Assembly: GCA_034437615.1 (NCBI GenBank)
Contig: DAOTTW010000390.1
Location: 1 to 19,349, forward strand
DNA from: DAOTTW01 sp034437615
GTDB taxonomy: Bacteria > Chloroflexota > Anaerolineae > Aggregatilineales > Phototrophicaceae
DNA length: 19,349 nt
Direction: 5' to 3'
Positions 6,051 to 14,574 of this stretch are shown in pieces. The notes beneath the pieces were generated by a model. The model was not told the DNA's origin and did no database searches. It saw nothing but the letters and a program-made list of their open reading frames with translations. Positions within the stretch are counted from its first letter, which is position 1. Each line of letters begins with the position of its first letter. A program made the position numbers and the translations under genes.

Positions 6051-8360
6051 CTAGCTATTGCCTGGGGCCACACCCGCAGGCGGGTCAATCGGGACGTATT
6101 CGGTTTCCCACCAATCCGGGAAGGGCGCTTGTGGTGCATTGAAGTAGTAATCGTAGATGCGGCGTGTAATCGGTGCAGCCACCTCTGAGCCTTCGCGTGA
6201 ATTCAGCGTGAGCACGACGATTGCAATCTCCGGGTCATCCGCCGGGGCATAGGATGCATACCATGCGTGGGGCGGGATGCCGCTGGCCGCCGTGCCAGCC
6301 TGTGCCGTGCCTGTCTTGCCGCAGGATGTGTAAGACACATCCTCACCAAAGGCGCTCACAGCAGTGCCGAATTGCTCATCGACGGGCACAGCGCACATGC
6401 CTTGCTGCACCATATCAATCACATCTTGCCGGAAGCCGAGTTCGCGCAACACATCGGGCTGAAATTCCTGCTGCACTTCGGTGCCGTCCATGCCGCCAAC
6501 CTGCCGCACAATCTGCGGTCGATACAGCGTGCCCCCGTTGGCAATCGCCGCCACTGAGTTGACCATTTGCAAGACGGTGATCGACACATCGCCCTGGCCG
6601 ATGGCGTTGTTGATGGCTGCCGTTGCAGAATTGGGGCGTGCGAGGTTGCCCTGCGCCTCTGAGCCGAGAACGCCAATGCCTGTACGCTGGCCAAAACCCA
6701 TCTCTGCGGCGTAATCCGCCAGCAGACCCGGCCCTTTCTGATACAGGCGCGCCCCCATCTCCCAGAAGAACGGGTTGCAGGAGGTCGCGAGCGCCTGATA
6801 CATGCGCACAGGCCCGGCTGCGGGCAGTTCATCCACCACGCGCCAATCCTGGCGCACTGGCACCGTATCGCCGTACTGTGACCCCTCCCAGAATAGATCA
6901 CACTGAAAAATGTCTTCGGTAAAGACCTCTTCCTGTTTGGCGGCGGCGGTTGTGATGATCTTCCAGATGGACCCCGGCGTGTATTGCTCTTGCACGGCTT
7001 TGTTAGATAGCGGCACGCGGCGGCTCGATTGCAAGCGGCCAATGCGCTCCAGCGCATCCGGGTAGGAGGATTGCGGGTTGAAGAGGCTGGGGTCATAGCT
7101 GGGGTAGCTGTAGAGCGCCAGAATTTCGCCTGTGTCAACGCGCATGGCCACGACTGCCGTACCGTTGGCCACGCTTGCCCAGTTGATTGCCGCATAGTTA
7201 TAGGCGTCGGCTACCGCCTGCGCGACGGCATCCTGCAAACCGCGATCAAGGGTCAGCGTTACGGGCGTTGGCTCTTGCGAGAGCGTGCCACCTAGCTCAC
7301 GGATAATGGCCCCCCCCGGTTCGATCAGGCGTAGCAAGCGCTCTGGCTTGCCCGCGAGTTCTTCTTCATAGGCCAACTCAATGCCAGTACGACCAATCAG
7401 GTCGTCCGGTTGATAGCCGCGTGAGCGCCATAACGTGAGTTCGTCGGCTGGTACGCTGCCGATGTAGCCGGTCACGTGCGCGGCGCTGCCATGCCCATAG
7501 TAAGCGCGGTTCTGATAGCGCTGCACCTTGTCGAAGCCGCCCGTAGACGCGATACCTGCGCCGCACATCTGATTAATCGCGGATTGATTGGCGTTGTAGC
7601 GTGCGGGTTCCAATTCTCCGATGTAAAAGAGCGTGTCGGTGTTATAGCCCTGGAATAATTGCCGCACTTGCGGCACGCTCGTCTGCATCAGCGTAGCTAG
7701 TAGCGAAATGCAGCCGTCCACGCTGGCCATATCCTGCTGCACACCCCACAGCGCGATGATCTGGCCGTTTTGCTCCACCAATGCCTGCCCGTTGCGGTCA
7801 TAGATGTTGGCGCGTTGTGGGAAGCGCGTTTCGGCGCGTAACGAGACCTGCGACGCCCACCCCTTGAGGATGTCCATCGGCGTCCAGGCGATCTGCCAGC
7901 GCTGATTGGTGAAGACCAGCCGCATGATGCGCTCCACGTCCCGAATTTCACCGAATACAGGCGATTGGATGCTGATGTCGTGGTAAACTGCCGCGCTTTC
8001 GCCCTGCTCGCGTACCTCGTTGATGCTGTACGTCAGGCCCTCGTAGCTGGTTTCCTGTTGCAGCAACGTGTAGCGGTTCTCAAAGACCGGGAATTCATAG
8101 AGCTGGCGGCTTTGTGGGCTGAGCAAGCTGTACATCGTGTCCAGGTCTTGCGCATCCCATGCAGTGAAGAACTGGCGCACTACGTCAGCAGGGGCTGCAT
8201 CAGCGGATTGTATGAGTTGGCGTTGTGTTGGGCCAGCGCTGTTGTTGCTGCCGGGGTTGGCTGCGGCGTCCAGCGCTTCGCAGCCAGCCAGCAACACGAT
8301 TATCGGCAGCAGCAGCCCCAGTCTGATAGCTAGTACAGCAGTACGGTGGATTATGGACAT
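6051..8360 (-). CDS. Lipoprotein class B penicillin-binding protein with MecA_N-like domain
   Basis: A 769-residue D,D-transpeptidase that would cross-link peptidoglycan outside the membrane. Residues 1-27 are a lipoprotein signal ending in the lipobox LLAGC (C27). Residues about 58-160 form an NTF2-like MecA_N domain (DVVRQFFTAWDAQDLDTMYSLL). Residues about 180-360 form the dimerisation/pedestal domain (RANIYDRNGQALV, DDLIGRTGIELAYEEEL). Residues about 366-736 are the transpeptidase, with S464-x-x-K467 (PGSIWK), S527-C528-N529 and K682-T683-G684 (CGKTGTAQ), so all catalytic motifs are intact. The layout matches PBPs such as Bacillus PbpC and staphylococcal PBP2a. The start at 8360 gives a complete signal peptide; longer forms run into the upstream gene. 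The gene follows a small membrane-protein gene in the same direction. Confidence 0.9.
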   Translation of the reverse strand: MSIIHRTAVLAIRLGLLLPIIVLLAGCEALDAAANPGSNNSAGPTQRQLIQSADAAPADVVRQFFTAWDAQDLDTMYSLLSPQSRQLYEFPVFENRYTLLQQETSYEGLTYSINEVREQGESAAVYHDISIQSPVFGEIRDVERIMRLVFTNQRWQIAWTPMDILKGWASQVSLRAETRFPQRANIYDRNGQALVEQNGQIIALWGVQQDMASVDGCISLLATLMQTSVPQVRQLFQGYNTDTLFYIGELEPARYNANQSAINQMCGAGIASTGGFDKVQRYQNRAYYGHGSAAHVTGYIGSVPADELTLWRSRGYQPDDLIGRTGIELAYEEELAGKPERLLRLIEPGGAIIRELGGTLSQEPTPVTLTLDRGLQDAVAQAVADAYNYAAINWASVANGTAVVAMRVDTGEILALYSYPSYDPSLFNPQSSYPDALERIGRLQSSRRVPLSNKAVQEQYTPGSIWKIITTAAAKQEEVFTEDIFQCDLFWEGSQYGDTVPVRQDWRVVDELPAAGPVRMYQALATSCNPFFWEMGARLYQKGPGLLADYAAEMGFGQRTGIGVLGSEAQGNLARPNSATAAINNAIGQGDVSITVLQMVNSVAAIANGGTLYRPQIVRQVGGMDGTEVQQEFQPDVLRELGFRQDVIDMVQQGMCAVPVDEQFGTAVSAFGEDVSYTSCGKTGTAQAGTAASGIPPHAWYASYAPADDPEIAIVVLTLNSREGSEVAAPITRRIYDYYFNAPQAPFPDWWETEYVPIDPPAGVAPGNS

Positions 8361-8376
8361 AGCGTGCGTTTCTTCG

Positions 8377-8406
8377 ATAATAGCCTGTATCCCCTCGGAA
8401 TCGCAA
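8377..8406 (-). promoter_or_regulatory. Promoter candidate of the penicillin-binding protein gene
   Basis: On the minus strand, TTGCGA (8401-8406), an 18-nt spacer and TATTAT (8377-8382) precede the ATG at 8360 by a very short leader. The hexamers match consensus at 4/6 and 5/6. The gene could instead be read through from the membrane-protein gene upstream. Confidence 0.3.
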
Positions 8407-8469
8407 CGCACTATAGCGGCTTGGGTGCTGGAATGCCAGAGATCAACGCCCGCGTTGGCCAGTCGGTGC

Positions 8470-8931
8470 CTAATCGTCACCGCCGCTATCGCTGTCGCCT
8501 GCGCTATCATACGTACCGGAGTCGAAAGAATCCGCGCCTGCATCGGTGTTTTTGCGCTTCTGCCTGTCGTCGGTGCTGATATTTGGCCGACTGTCACCGC
8601 CGAAGAGCATGAACAAGCCGATGCCGATCAGTGCGACGGGCATTAACGTGCTGAGGTTGAAGCTGAACACGCTCGGTAGCCAGAATAGCAGGCCGATGCC
8701 GATCACCGCGAAGGCTCCGGTTGCCGTTTGCCAGGGCTTACCCTTTGCTATTGTAGAGGAGATGATAGATGCACCGATGACGAACATGATCCCCGGCCAC
8801 CAAAAGCCCGTGAAAAATAGCAGTCCCATCCCCACAAGGAAGACGCCCCCGCCGACTTGATCCGCGTGTTGCTTCAGATTGGGTTCGATGTTGTGCGTGT
8901 CGTTGTGCTCATTTGTGTCTGTTGTGCTCAT
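8470..8931 (-). CDS. LiaF/DUF5668-like four-helix membrane protein
   Basis: A 153-residue protein. A short hydrophilic N-terminus (residues 1-27, MSTTDTNEHND) is followed by two helical hairpins: GGGVFLVGMGLLFF plus WWPGIMFVIGASII, then TGAFAVIGIGLLFW plus LSTLMPVALIGIGLFMLF. The Gly-rich helix, short turn, Trp-Pro pattern is that of the membrane half of LiaF/LiaI-like and DUF5668 proteins, linked in other bacteria to sensing of envelope stress. The DUF2154-like outer domain of true LiaF is missing. The last 45 residues are Asp/Ser-rich and acidic. The ATG at 8931 is chosen because upstream codons are of poor quality and the N-terminus then starts cleanly. It precedes the PBP gene by 109 nt and diverges from the histidine kinase gene. 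Function is inferred only from likeness. Confidence 0.65.
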   Translation of the reverse strand: MSTTDTNEHNDTHNIEPNLKQHADQVGGGVFLVGMGLLFFTGFWWPGIMFVIGASIISSTIAKGKPWQTATGAFAVIGIGLLFWLPSVFSFNLSTLMPVALIGIGLFMLFGGDSRPNISTDDRQKRKNTDAGADSFDSGTYDSAGDSDSGGDD

Positions 8932-8980
8932 GATGTTTGCTGTCTTGCCTTTCTTGTCTCTTGTTGTGTGTTGGCAATAG

Positions 8981-9037
8981 TTGACAAAACCGATGCGTCT
9001 TTTTGCTATCTGGCGCATGACATGCTTACAATATACA
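8981..9037 (+). promoter_or_regulatory. Promoter region candidate of the hybrid kinase gene
   Basis: A perfect TTGACA lies at 8981-8986, but only a weak TGCTAT (9004-9009) is found at 17 nt. An alternative is TTGCTA (9003-9008), 18 nt, TACAAT (9027-9032). Either would give a long leader of about 140-170 nt before GTG 9184. No other feature was seen in 8932-9183. Confidence 0.3.
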
Positions 9038-9183
9038 TGCCAGTACGCAACCACAAGATATACAGTTGCGCGGTTAACACCTTTTCATGCCAGTTCTGGC
9101 TGATTCTTAGCCGTATGCGGCAAAGTTCGGCAGTCAAGCATCACAGACGCTTTCACGTTTCGCTAGTCAATATCGGAATCGTT

Positions 9184-12100
9184 GTGGACACAATAGCCAA
9201 TTTGATCCAACAAATGCAAACGAGCGACTCGCCCCAGGCCGTTGCCCAGCCCGTGCTAGCATGGCTACAGGCACAGGGCTACGCGGCTGCGGTCCGTCTT
9301 GGGGATGACATCATCACCAGTTCAGCAAATGCCGATGCAGTCGTGCCAGAAGCGCTCACATCACAGACCTTACAGGCATGGCTGGCGGGCGAGACGGCGC
9401 AACCCGATGCCGTGCACGTGCTGCCCCTGATGGACGCAGAATACCAACACGGTGATCTGGCGCTGTCGCCTGCTCCGGCAGATAAAGCAGATGACACCCG
9501 CGCTACCTTGATGCTCTTGGCGACCTGCATCGCACAGCACTTTACGCGCCTGCGGCGAACCCACCTGAACGAACAGATGCAGCAACTCAGCAGGCAGACG
9601 CAGCACAGTGATGATCTAGCCAGCTTGTTCGCGCTGCTGAGCAACCAGCTCATGCCCTTGCTGGAAGCCGATGCTGTCTACGTTTCACGCTTCGAGCCGG
9701 ACGATATGCACGGCGAAATTATCGCGGCGCATCCCCTAACGGAAATCGTCGGGCAAGACCTGGGGCTTTATAATTACACACGCTACAGTGAAACGTTGCG
9801 CCCTGATGGGCTTTCGCTCTATACCAGTGGGCAAGATAGCGCAGTCGTCACACCGCAGATTAGCAGGCATCTGCAAGGGCATGGTTTGCAGCAACTACTG
9901 TCCGCTGCCTTAATTCATCATGGGGTGGTCATCGGCTCACTAGCGTTAGCACGCCGCGCCAGCGCACAGCAGCAGCCCTTTAATACACATCAGCGCCACG
10001 CGCTCGCCAATTTTGCGCCCATCCTGGCCGCGACTTATGCGCATTTGCGCCAGCGCCCCGCTGACCCCGCCCTGAGCGATTCGCTTTTCCGCCAATTGAT
10101 TGATAAGGCCAACGTCGCCATCGACATCAGCGACACAGCAGGCCGCGTCGTATATCGCAATCGCACCTGGAACGACCTGTTTCGGCAGACAACGGAGTCC
10201 CCGTCGTATCTTGCAGATCGGCTGATTGGCGAAGAAAGCGACCTGATCGACACCACCATTTACCCCAACGCACGCAAAGACGGCGGCTGGGCGAATTACC
10301 TGACGTTGCGGCGCAGCGACCATAGCACCTTTGATGCTCATGTCGCCTTCACTGCCTTGCGCGATGAAGACGGGGCGCTTGTCGGCTACAGTTCGATTAC
10401 GGATGATGTCACCGAGCTACACCGCGTGATGGATTCGTTGCAGAGCCAGACATCACGCTTGTCGGCGGCGGCGAGCGTCTCGCAGGCGATTATTTCCAGC
10501 AACGATATAAACGAACTGCTGGAGCACGTCACGCGCTTGATCTGCGTGCAATTTGATTACGACACCGCGCAGGTCTACACACTGCAAGAGGATAATCGGC
10601 AGCTAGAATGCGTGATGGCCTGCTCGATAACGGCGACGGTGGATAGTGCGCAATACACGCATGTCATCCCGCTGGACGAACAGAGCATTAGCCGCTGGGT
10701 GATTGAAAACGATAAAACGGCTATGGTGCCGGACGTAAGCCGAGACCCGCGTTACCGCCCCAGTAAGTTGATTGCTGATGTCGGCTCGGAATTGGTGCTG
10801 CTGCTAAAGACAGGCGGCATGGTGCTGGGTGTGCTCATCGTGCAAAGCCGCCAGAAAAACGCCTTCAGCTTTCATGATGTCGATGTGATGCAGAGCATGG
10901 CCGATCAATTGGCCGTTGCGATGTACAATGCGCGGCTGTTCACCGAATTGCGTGACCGCGTGCAGGATATGGCCGCCATGACCGAGGTGAGCTTGCTGGT
11001 GCAGGCCACGTTTGACCTGGATGAGCTAAAATTGCGCGTATACGAGGCCGTGCGGCGGGTGCAGGGCCTGGATTCGTTCGGCTTTGCCCTGTATCTGCCG
11101 GATAGCGGCGAACTGGATTTGACGACCTTCACACGGGGCGGTGTCTCGCATTTCGTGCAACCCCTGAATAACAGCCTGATTTCCAATATGGTGCGGCAGG
11201 GCACCCCGGTCTTTTGGCGCACGGCAGATGAGCGCAGCGCCACCGCGTCGTATTTTAATATGCCCTCGAACCTGCCGACGTCGTTCCTGGGCTTGCCACT
11301 GATCGCCAAAGATCGCGTTTTGGGGGCCATTTACTCACAGTCGGATAGCCCCGGCAGCTTCGATGAAAACGACCTGCAATTTATGCTGACGTTGGCCAAC
11401 AGCGCCGCCTTTGCCATCGAAAATATGCAGCTTTTTCAGGATACAGCCCGCCGCATCCGCGAACTAGCCGCCATTAACGACATCAGTCACACGCTGGCCA
11501 GCTACCTGGATGCAGACGACATGTGGCAACCGCTGTTAGAAGAAATGTCCGACCTATTCCCCCATGCTGTGATCGGCGTTGGCTTGTATGATCGGGATCG
11601 GGATCGGCTCTACGTGCCGCGTATACAAAGCACCAACCTGCTGATCCAACCGCCACCGGGCGACCTGAGCCGCATTGTGTTGCTAAACGGCATTACGCTG
11701 CACTTTGACGATTTGCACACGGAGACGGACCGCCTGCACGCCCTGGACATCCCAACGGAGCGCTACGTCAACGATACGCTGCGTTCCTGGCTTGGGACGC
11801 CGCTCAGCAGCCGCGATAACCACGCCATCGGCCTGATTTGCCTACAGGTAGACCGCCCCAATGCCATCAGCGACGATGACGTGGCCCTGCTGACGACGCT
11901 GGCCGCGCAAATCTCGTTAGCGCTGGATAACGCCCGCTTGTTGCAATCCGAGCAGGAACGCCGCCAAATCGCCAATAGCTTGATCGACATGGGGCGCGTG
12001 GTTAGCTCCACGCTGAATATCGACGCGGTTTTTGAGCGCATCCTTGAACAGATGTCACGAGCGGTGAATTTTGACGCTGCTGCCATCCTGATCCCCTCGC

Positions 12101-14574
12101 GCACCTCACTCAACCCGCAAGAACTGGCCGTTCACGCGGTGTATGGCTACGACGCAGATCACAAGGGCCAGGCGGTGCGCCTCAGCCACGACAGCCCGAT
12201 TATGCAGGTTTATCGCTCGCAGCAGCCCATCATCATTGATGATGTCGCAGATGTGGATGCCGCAGCCTGGACCCGCACACAGGGCGATTCTTTTCTGACT
12301 CAGGGGCAGGTGCGCTCATGGATGGGCGTGCCGATGCTCTATCAATCCTATGTGATTGGCGTCATCGTCGCACACAACCACGATTCGTATGCCTACACCG
12401 AAAGCGAGGTGCAGATGGTGTTTGCGCTGGCGCGTCAGGGCGCGGTGGCCGTCGAAAACGCCCGCTTGCACACCGAAGCCGAGCAAAACCTGCTGGTGCT
12501 GGAAGAACGCGCCCGCCGCCTGACCTCCATGCATCGCATTGCCAGCATCGTGAATTCCACGCTGGATCAAGGCGAAGTGCTGACCCGTGCGGCTGAGTTG
12601 CTGGCCGAATTGTTCAATGTGGACCATTGCGGCATCGTGCGGCTGAACCACGAGGACGAGATCGGCTATCTGGTCGCAGAATTTCCGCCCCTGGGCCTGG
12701 TCGGTGAGCCGGTTTTCATCCAGGGCACGCCCGCCTTCGATGCGATGGAACACATGATGCGCGATAACGAGCCGATGCTCATCACGCCGGATAACCTGGA
12801 TACCCTGGTCGGCAGCGATCACCCCGGACGCCAGACCTACGAGCGCACCGGCGCGACGATCACGCTGGTCGCGCCGCTCGTCGCACACAGCCGCATCCTG
12901 GGTAGCATCAGCCTGGATTGCTACACCGATAACCGCGTGTTCAGCGACGAAGAGCGCGACACCTTCATGACGATTGCCGCACAGGTGGCAATGGCCATCC
13001 GCAACGCCGACCTGTATGAGCAGGCCGTCATTGCCAACCGACTCAAAAGCGAGTTCCTGGCCAATGTCAGCCATGAATTACGCACACCCCTGAACGCCAT
13101 CATTGGCTACAGCGAACTGATCCTCAGCGGCGTGTATGGCGAACTCAACGAACGGCAGGATGACCGCCTCTCGCGGGTGTATCAGAGTGGCAAGAGCTTG
13201 CTAGAACTCATCAACGATATTCTGGATATTTCCAAGATCGAAGCAGGCCGCCTGGAACTGGAACTGACGCCGACGGATATTGCAGCCGTCGTGCGTGAAG
13301 CCTCTACTTCGATTGCGACACAGGTGGAAAACAAGCGCCTCAATTACGAACTGCGCCTTGAGGACCATCTGCCGGATATTCGCATCGACCCGCAGCGCAT
13401 CCGGCAGGTGTTGCTTAATCTGCTCAGTAACGCCGTCAAGTTCACGCATGAGGGCCACATCATCCTGCACGTGAACACGGTCAAGATGACCAGCAATCCG
13501 GCCACCACATTACCACTCACGCCGCCCGGTTATCTAGAGGTGCCGCCGGGCTTATGGATGCACATCGCGGTTGAAGATACAGGCATCGGCATCCGCCCAG
13601 AGGACCGCCAGCTTATCTTTGATGCCTTCCGGCAGGTGGATGGCTCCAGCGTGCGTGAATATGAGGGCACCGGGCTAGGTCTGGCGATCACACAGCGGCT
13701 CGTACAATTGCATGAGGGTCATATCTGGGTCGAAGGCCAGCCAAACAAGGGCAGCACCTTTCATATCCTGTTGCCAACAGGCATCCGGCTGGAAGAAGAC
13801 ATCAGCCTGTACGATGATGGCCGCCCGGTTGTGTTGGTGGTAGACGACGACGAGACGACCTTGCTACTGATTGAGGATTTTATCGGCACAAAGGGCTATC
13901 GTGTGGTGGCCACCGACGAACCCTCGAAAATCCTGCATCTCGCGAGAACGCTGCGGCCTGCGGTTGTCATCACCGATGTGATGATGCCCACGATGGACGG
14001 CTGGCAAATCCTGCAACAACTCAAGGACGACCCCGCCACCTCAGACATCCCGGCGATTGTGCTTTCGGTGCTGGAAAAAGAGACCACAGGCTTTTACTTG
14101 GGGGCTGCGGGCTACCTGACGAAGCCCGTCATGCAGCGCGATCTGCTGAATATGCTGGCGCGTGTCGTGCATATCAACCTGTCCGAGCCGATCCTGGTGG
14201 TCGATGACAACCCGCACGACCGCCGCCTGATTAAAGAGATTCTGACAGGCGCAGGTTACCCGGTGCAGGGCGTGGCCAGCGGCGAAGCGGCGCTGGCATG
14301 GCTGGAAAAGCGCCGGGCGGCCCTTATCATGCTTGATCTGATGATGCCGGGGCTATCGGGCTTCGAGGTCCTGCAACGCTTGCATGAGCGTGACTCGGCG
14401 GCAGATGTGCCCGTGATTGCCATCACCGCGCAGGATTTGTCGGTGACGGATAAAGAACGTCTGCGCAAAGCTGAGGCATATCTGCTGGAAAAGTATCAGA
14501 TGACGGGTAATGCGCTGGTCGAAAAAGTGCAGGTAGCGCTCAATACGCGGTTGCAAAAGAACGGCTACACGTGA
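9184..14574 (+). CDS. Giant soluble PAS/multi-GAF hybrid histidine kinase with two receiver domains
   Basis: A 1,796-residue cytosolic sensor with no membrane helix. Order: a divergent GAF-like segment (about 10-125), GAF (140-290), PAS (301-419), then GAF domains at about 423-585, 596-752, 760-922, 926-1099 and 1109-1280. HisKA follows with phospho-acceptor H1297 (SHELRTPLNAIIGY), then HATPase_c (about 1400-1530; N box LLNLLSNAVKFT, G boxes EDTGIGI and GTGLGLAI). Receiver 1 starts at about 1548 with D1598 (ITDVMMP) and Lys in LTKPV; receiver 2 at about 1668 has D1718 (MLDLMMP). Receiver 2 ends in LLEKYQ, lacking the usual Lys-Pro. GTG 9184 has GGA 6 nt upstream and starts a helix; codons before it are Cys-rich and lack the gene's character. 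ATG 9115 and ATG 9214 are alternatives. The GAF ligands are unknown. Confidence 0.9.
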   Translation: MDTIANLIQQMQTSDSPQAVAQPVLAWLQAQGYAAAVRLGDDIITSSANADAVVPEALTSQTLQAWLAGETAQPDAVHVLPLMDAEYQHGDLALSPAPADKADDTRATLMLLATCIAQHFTRLRRTHLNEQMQQLSRQTQHSDDLASLFALLSNQLMPLLEADAVYVSRFEPDDMHGEIIAAHPLTEIVGQDLGLYNYTRYSETLRPDGLSLYTSGQDSAVVTPQISRHLQGHGLQQLLSAALIHHGVVIGSLALARRASAQQQPFNTHQRHALANFAPILAATYAHLRQRPADPALSDSLFRQLIDKANVAIDISDTAGRVVYRNRTWNDLFRQTTESPSYLADRLIGEESDLIDTTIYPNARKDGGWANYLTLRRSDHSTFDAHVAFTALRDEDGALVGYSSITDDVTELHRVMDSLQSQTSRLSAAASVSQAIISSNDINELLEHVTRLICVQFDYDTAQVYTLQEDNRQLECVMACSITATVDSAQYTHVIPLDEQSISRWVIENDKTAMVPDVSRDPRYRPSKLIADVGSELVLLLKTGGMVLGVLIVQSRQKNAFSFHDVDVMQSMADQLAVAMYNARLFTELRDRVQDMAAMTEVSLLVQATFDLDELKLRVYEAVRRVQGLDSFGFALYLPDSGELDLTTFTRGGVSHFVQPLNNSLISNMVRQGTPVFWRTADERSATASYFNMPSNLPTSFLGLPLIAKDRVLGAIYSQSDSPGSFDENDLQFMLTLANSAAFAIENMQLFQDTARRIRELAAINDISHTLASYLDADDMWQPLLEEMSDLFPHAVIGVGLYDRDRDRLYVPRIQSTNLLIQPPPGDLSRIVLLNGITLHFDDLHTETDRLHALDIPTERYVNDTLRSWLGTPLSSRDNHAIGLICLQVDRPNAISDDDVALLTTLAAQISLALDNARLLQSEQERRQIANSLIDMGRVVSSTLNIDAVFERILEQMSRAVNFDAAAILIPSRTSLNPQELAVHAVYGYDADHKGQAVRLSHDSPIMQVYRSQQPIIIDDVADVDAAAWTRTQGDSFLTQGQVRSWMGVPMLYQSYVIGVIVAHNHDSYAYTESEVQMVFALARQGAVAVENARLHTEAEQNLLVLEERARRLTSMHRIASIVNSTLDQGEVLTRAAELLAELFNVDHCGIVRLNHEDEIGYLVAEFPPLGLVGEPVFIQGTPAFDAMEHMMRDNEPMLITPDNLDTLVGSDHPGRQTYERTGATITLVAPLVAHSRILGSISLDCYTDNRVFSDEERDTFMTIAAQVAMAIRNADLYEQAVIANRLKSEFLANVSHELRTPLNAIIGYSELILSGVYGELNERQDDRLSRVYQSGKSLLELINDILDISKIEAGRLELELTPTDIAAVVREASTSIATQVENKRLNYELRLEDHLPDIRIDPQRIRQVLLNLLSNAVKFTHEGHIILHVNTVKMTSNPATTLPLTPPGYLEVPPGLWMHIAVEDTGIGIRPEDRQLIFDAFRQVDGSSVREYEGTGLGLAITQRLVQLHEGHIWVEGQPNKGSTFHILLPTGIRLEEDISLYDDGRPVVLVVDDDETTLLLIEDFIGTKGYRVVATDEPSKILHLARTLRPAVVITDVMMPTMDGWQILQQLKDDPATSDIPAIVLSVLEKETTGFYLGAAGYLTKPVMQRDLLNMLARVVHINLSEPILVVDDNPHDRRLIKEILTGAGYPVQGVASGEAALAWLEKRRAALIMLDLMMPGLSGFEVLQRLHERDSAADVPVIAITAQDLSVTDKERLRKAEAYLLEKYQMTGNALVEKVQVALNTRLQKNGYT

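Noticed and set aside
8361..8597. N-terminal extension of the penicillin-binding protein to 8597
   Set aside because: It runs into the coding end of the upstream membrane-protein gene, and the lipoprotein signal starts cleanly at 8360.
8857..9183. N-terminal extension of the hybrid kinase reading frame back to 8857
   Set aside because: It overlaps the start of the divergent membrane-protein gene, is Cys/Val-rich with unlike composition, and crosses promoter-like sequence. The folded protein appears to begin near 9184.
12316..13074. Long minus-strand open frame (252 residues) inside the kinase gene
   Set aside because: It is antisense to well-conserved GAF domains; the His/Ala/Gly-rich product has no recognisable domain.
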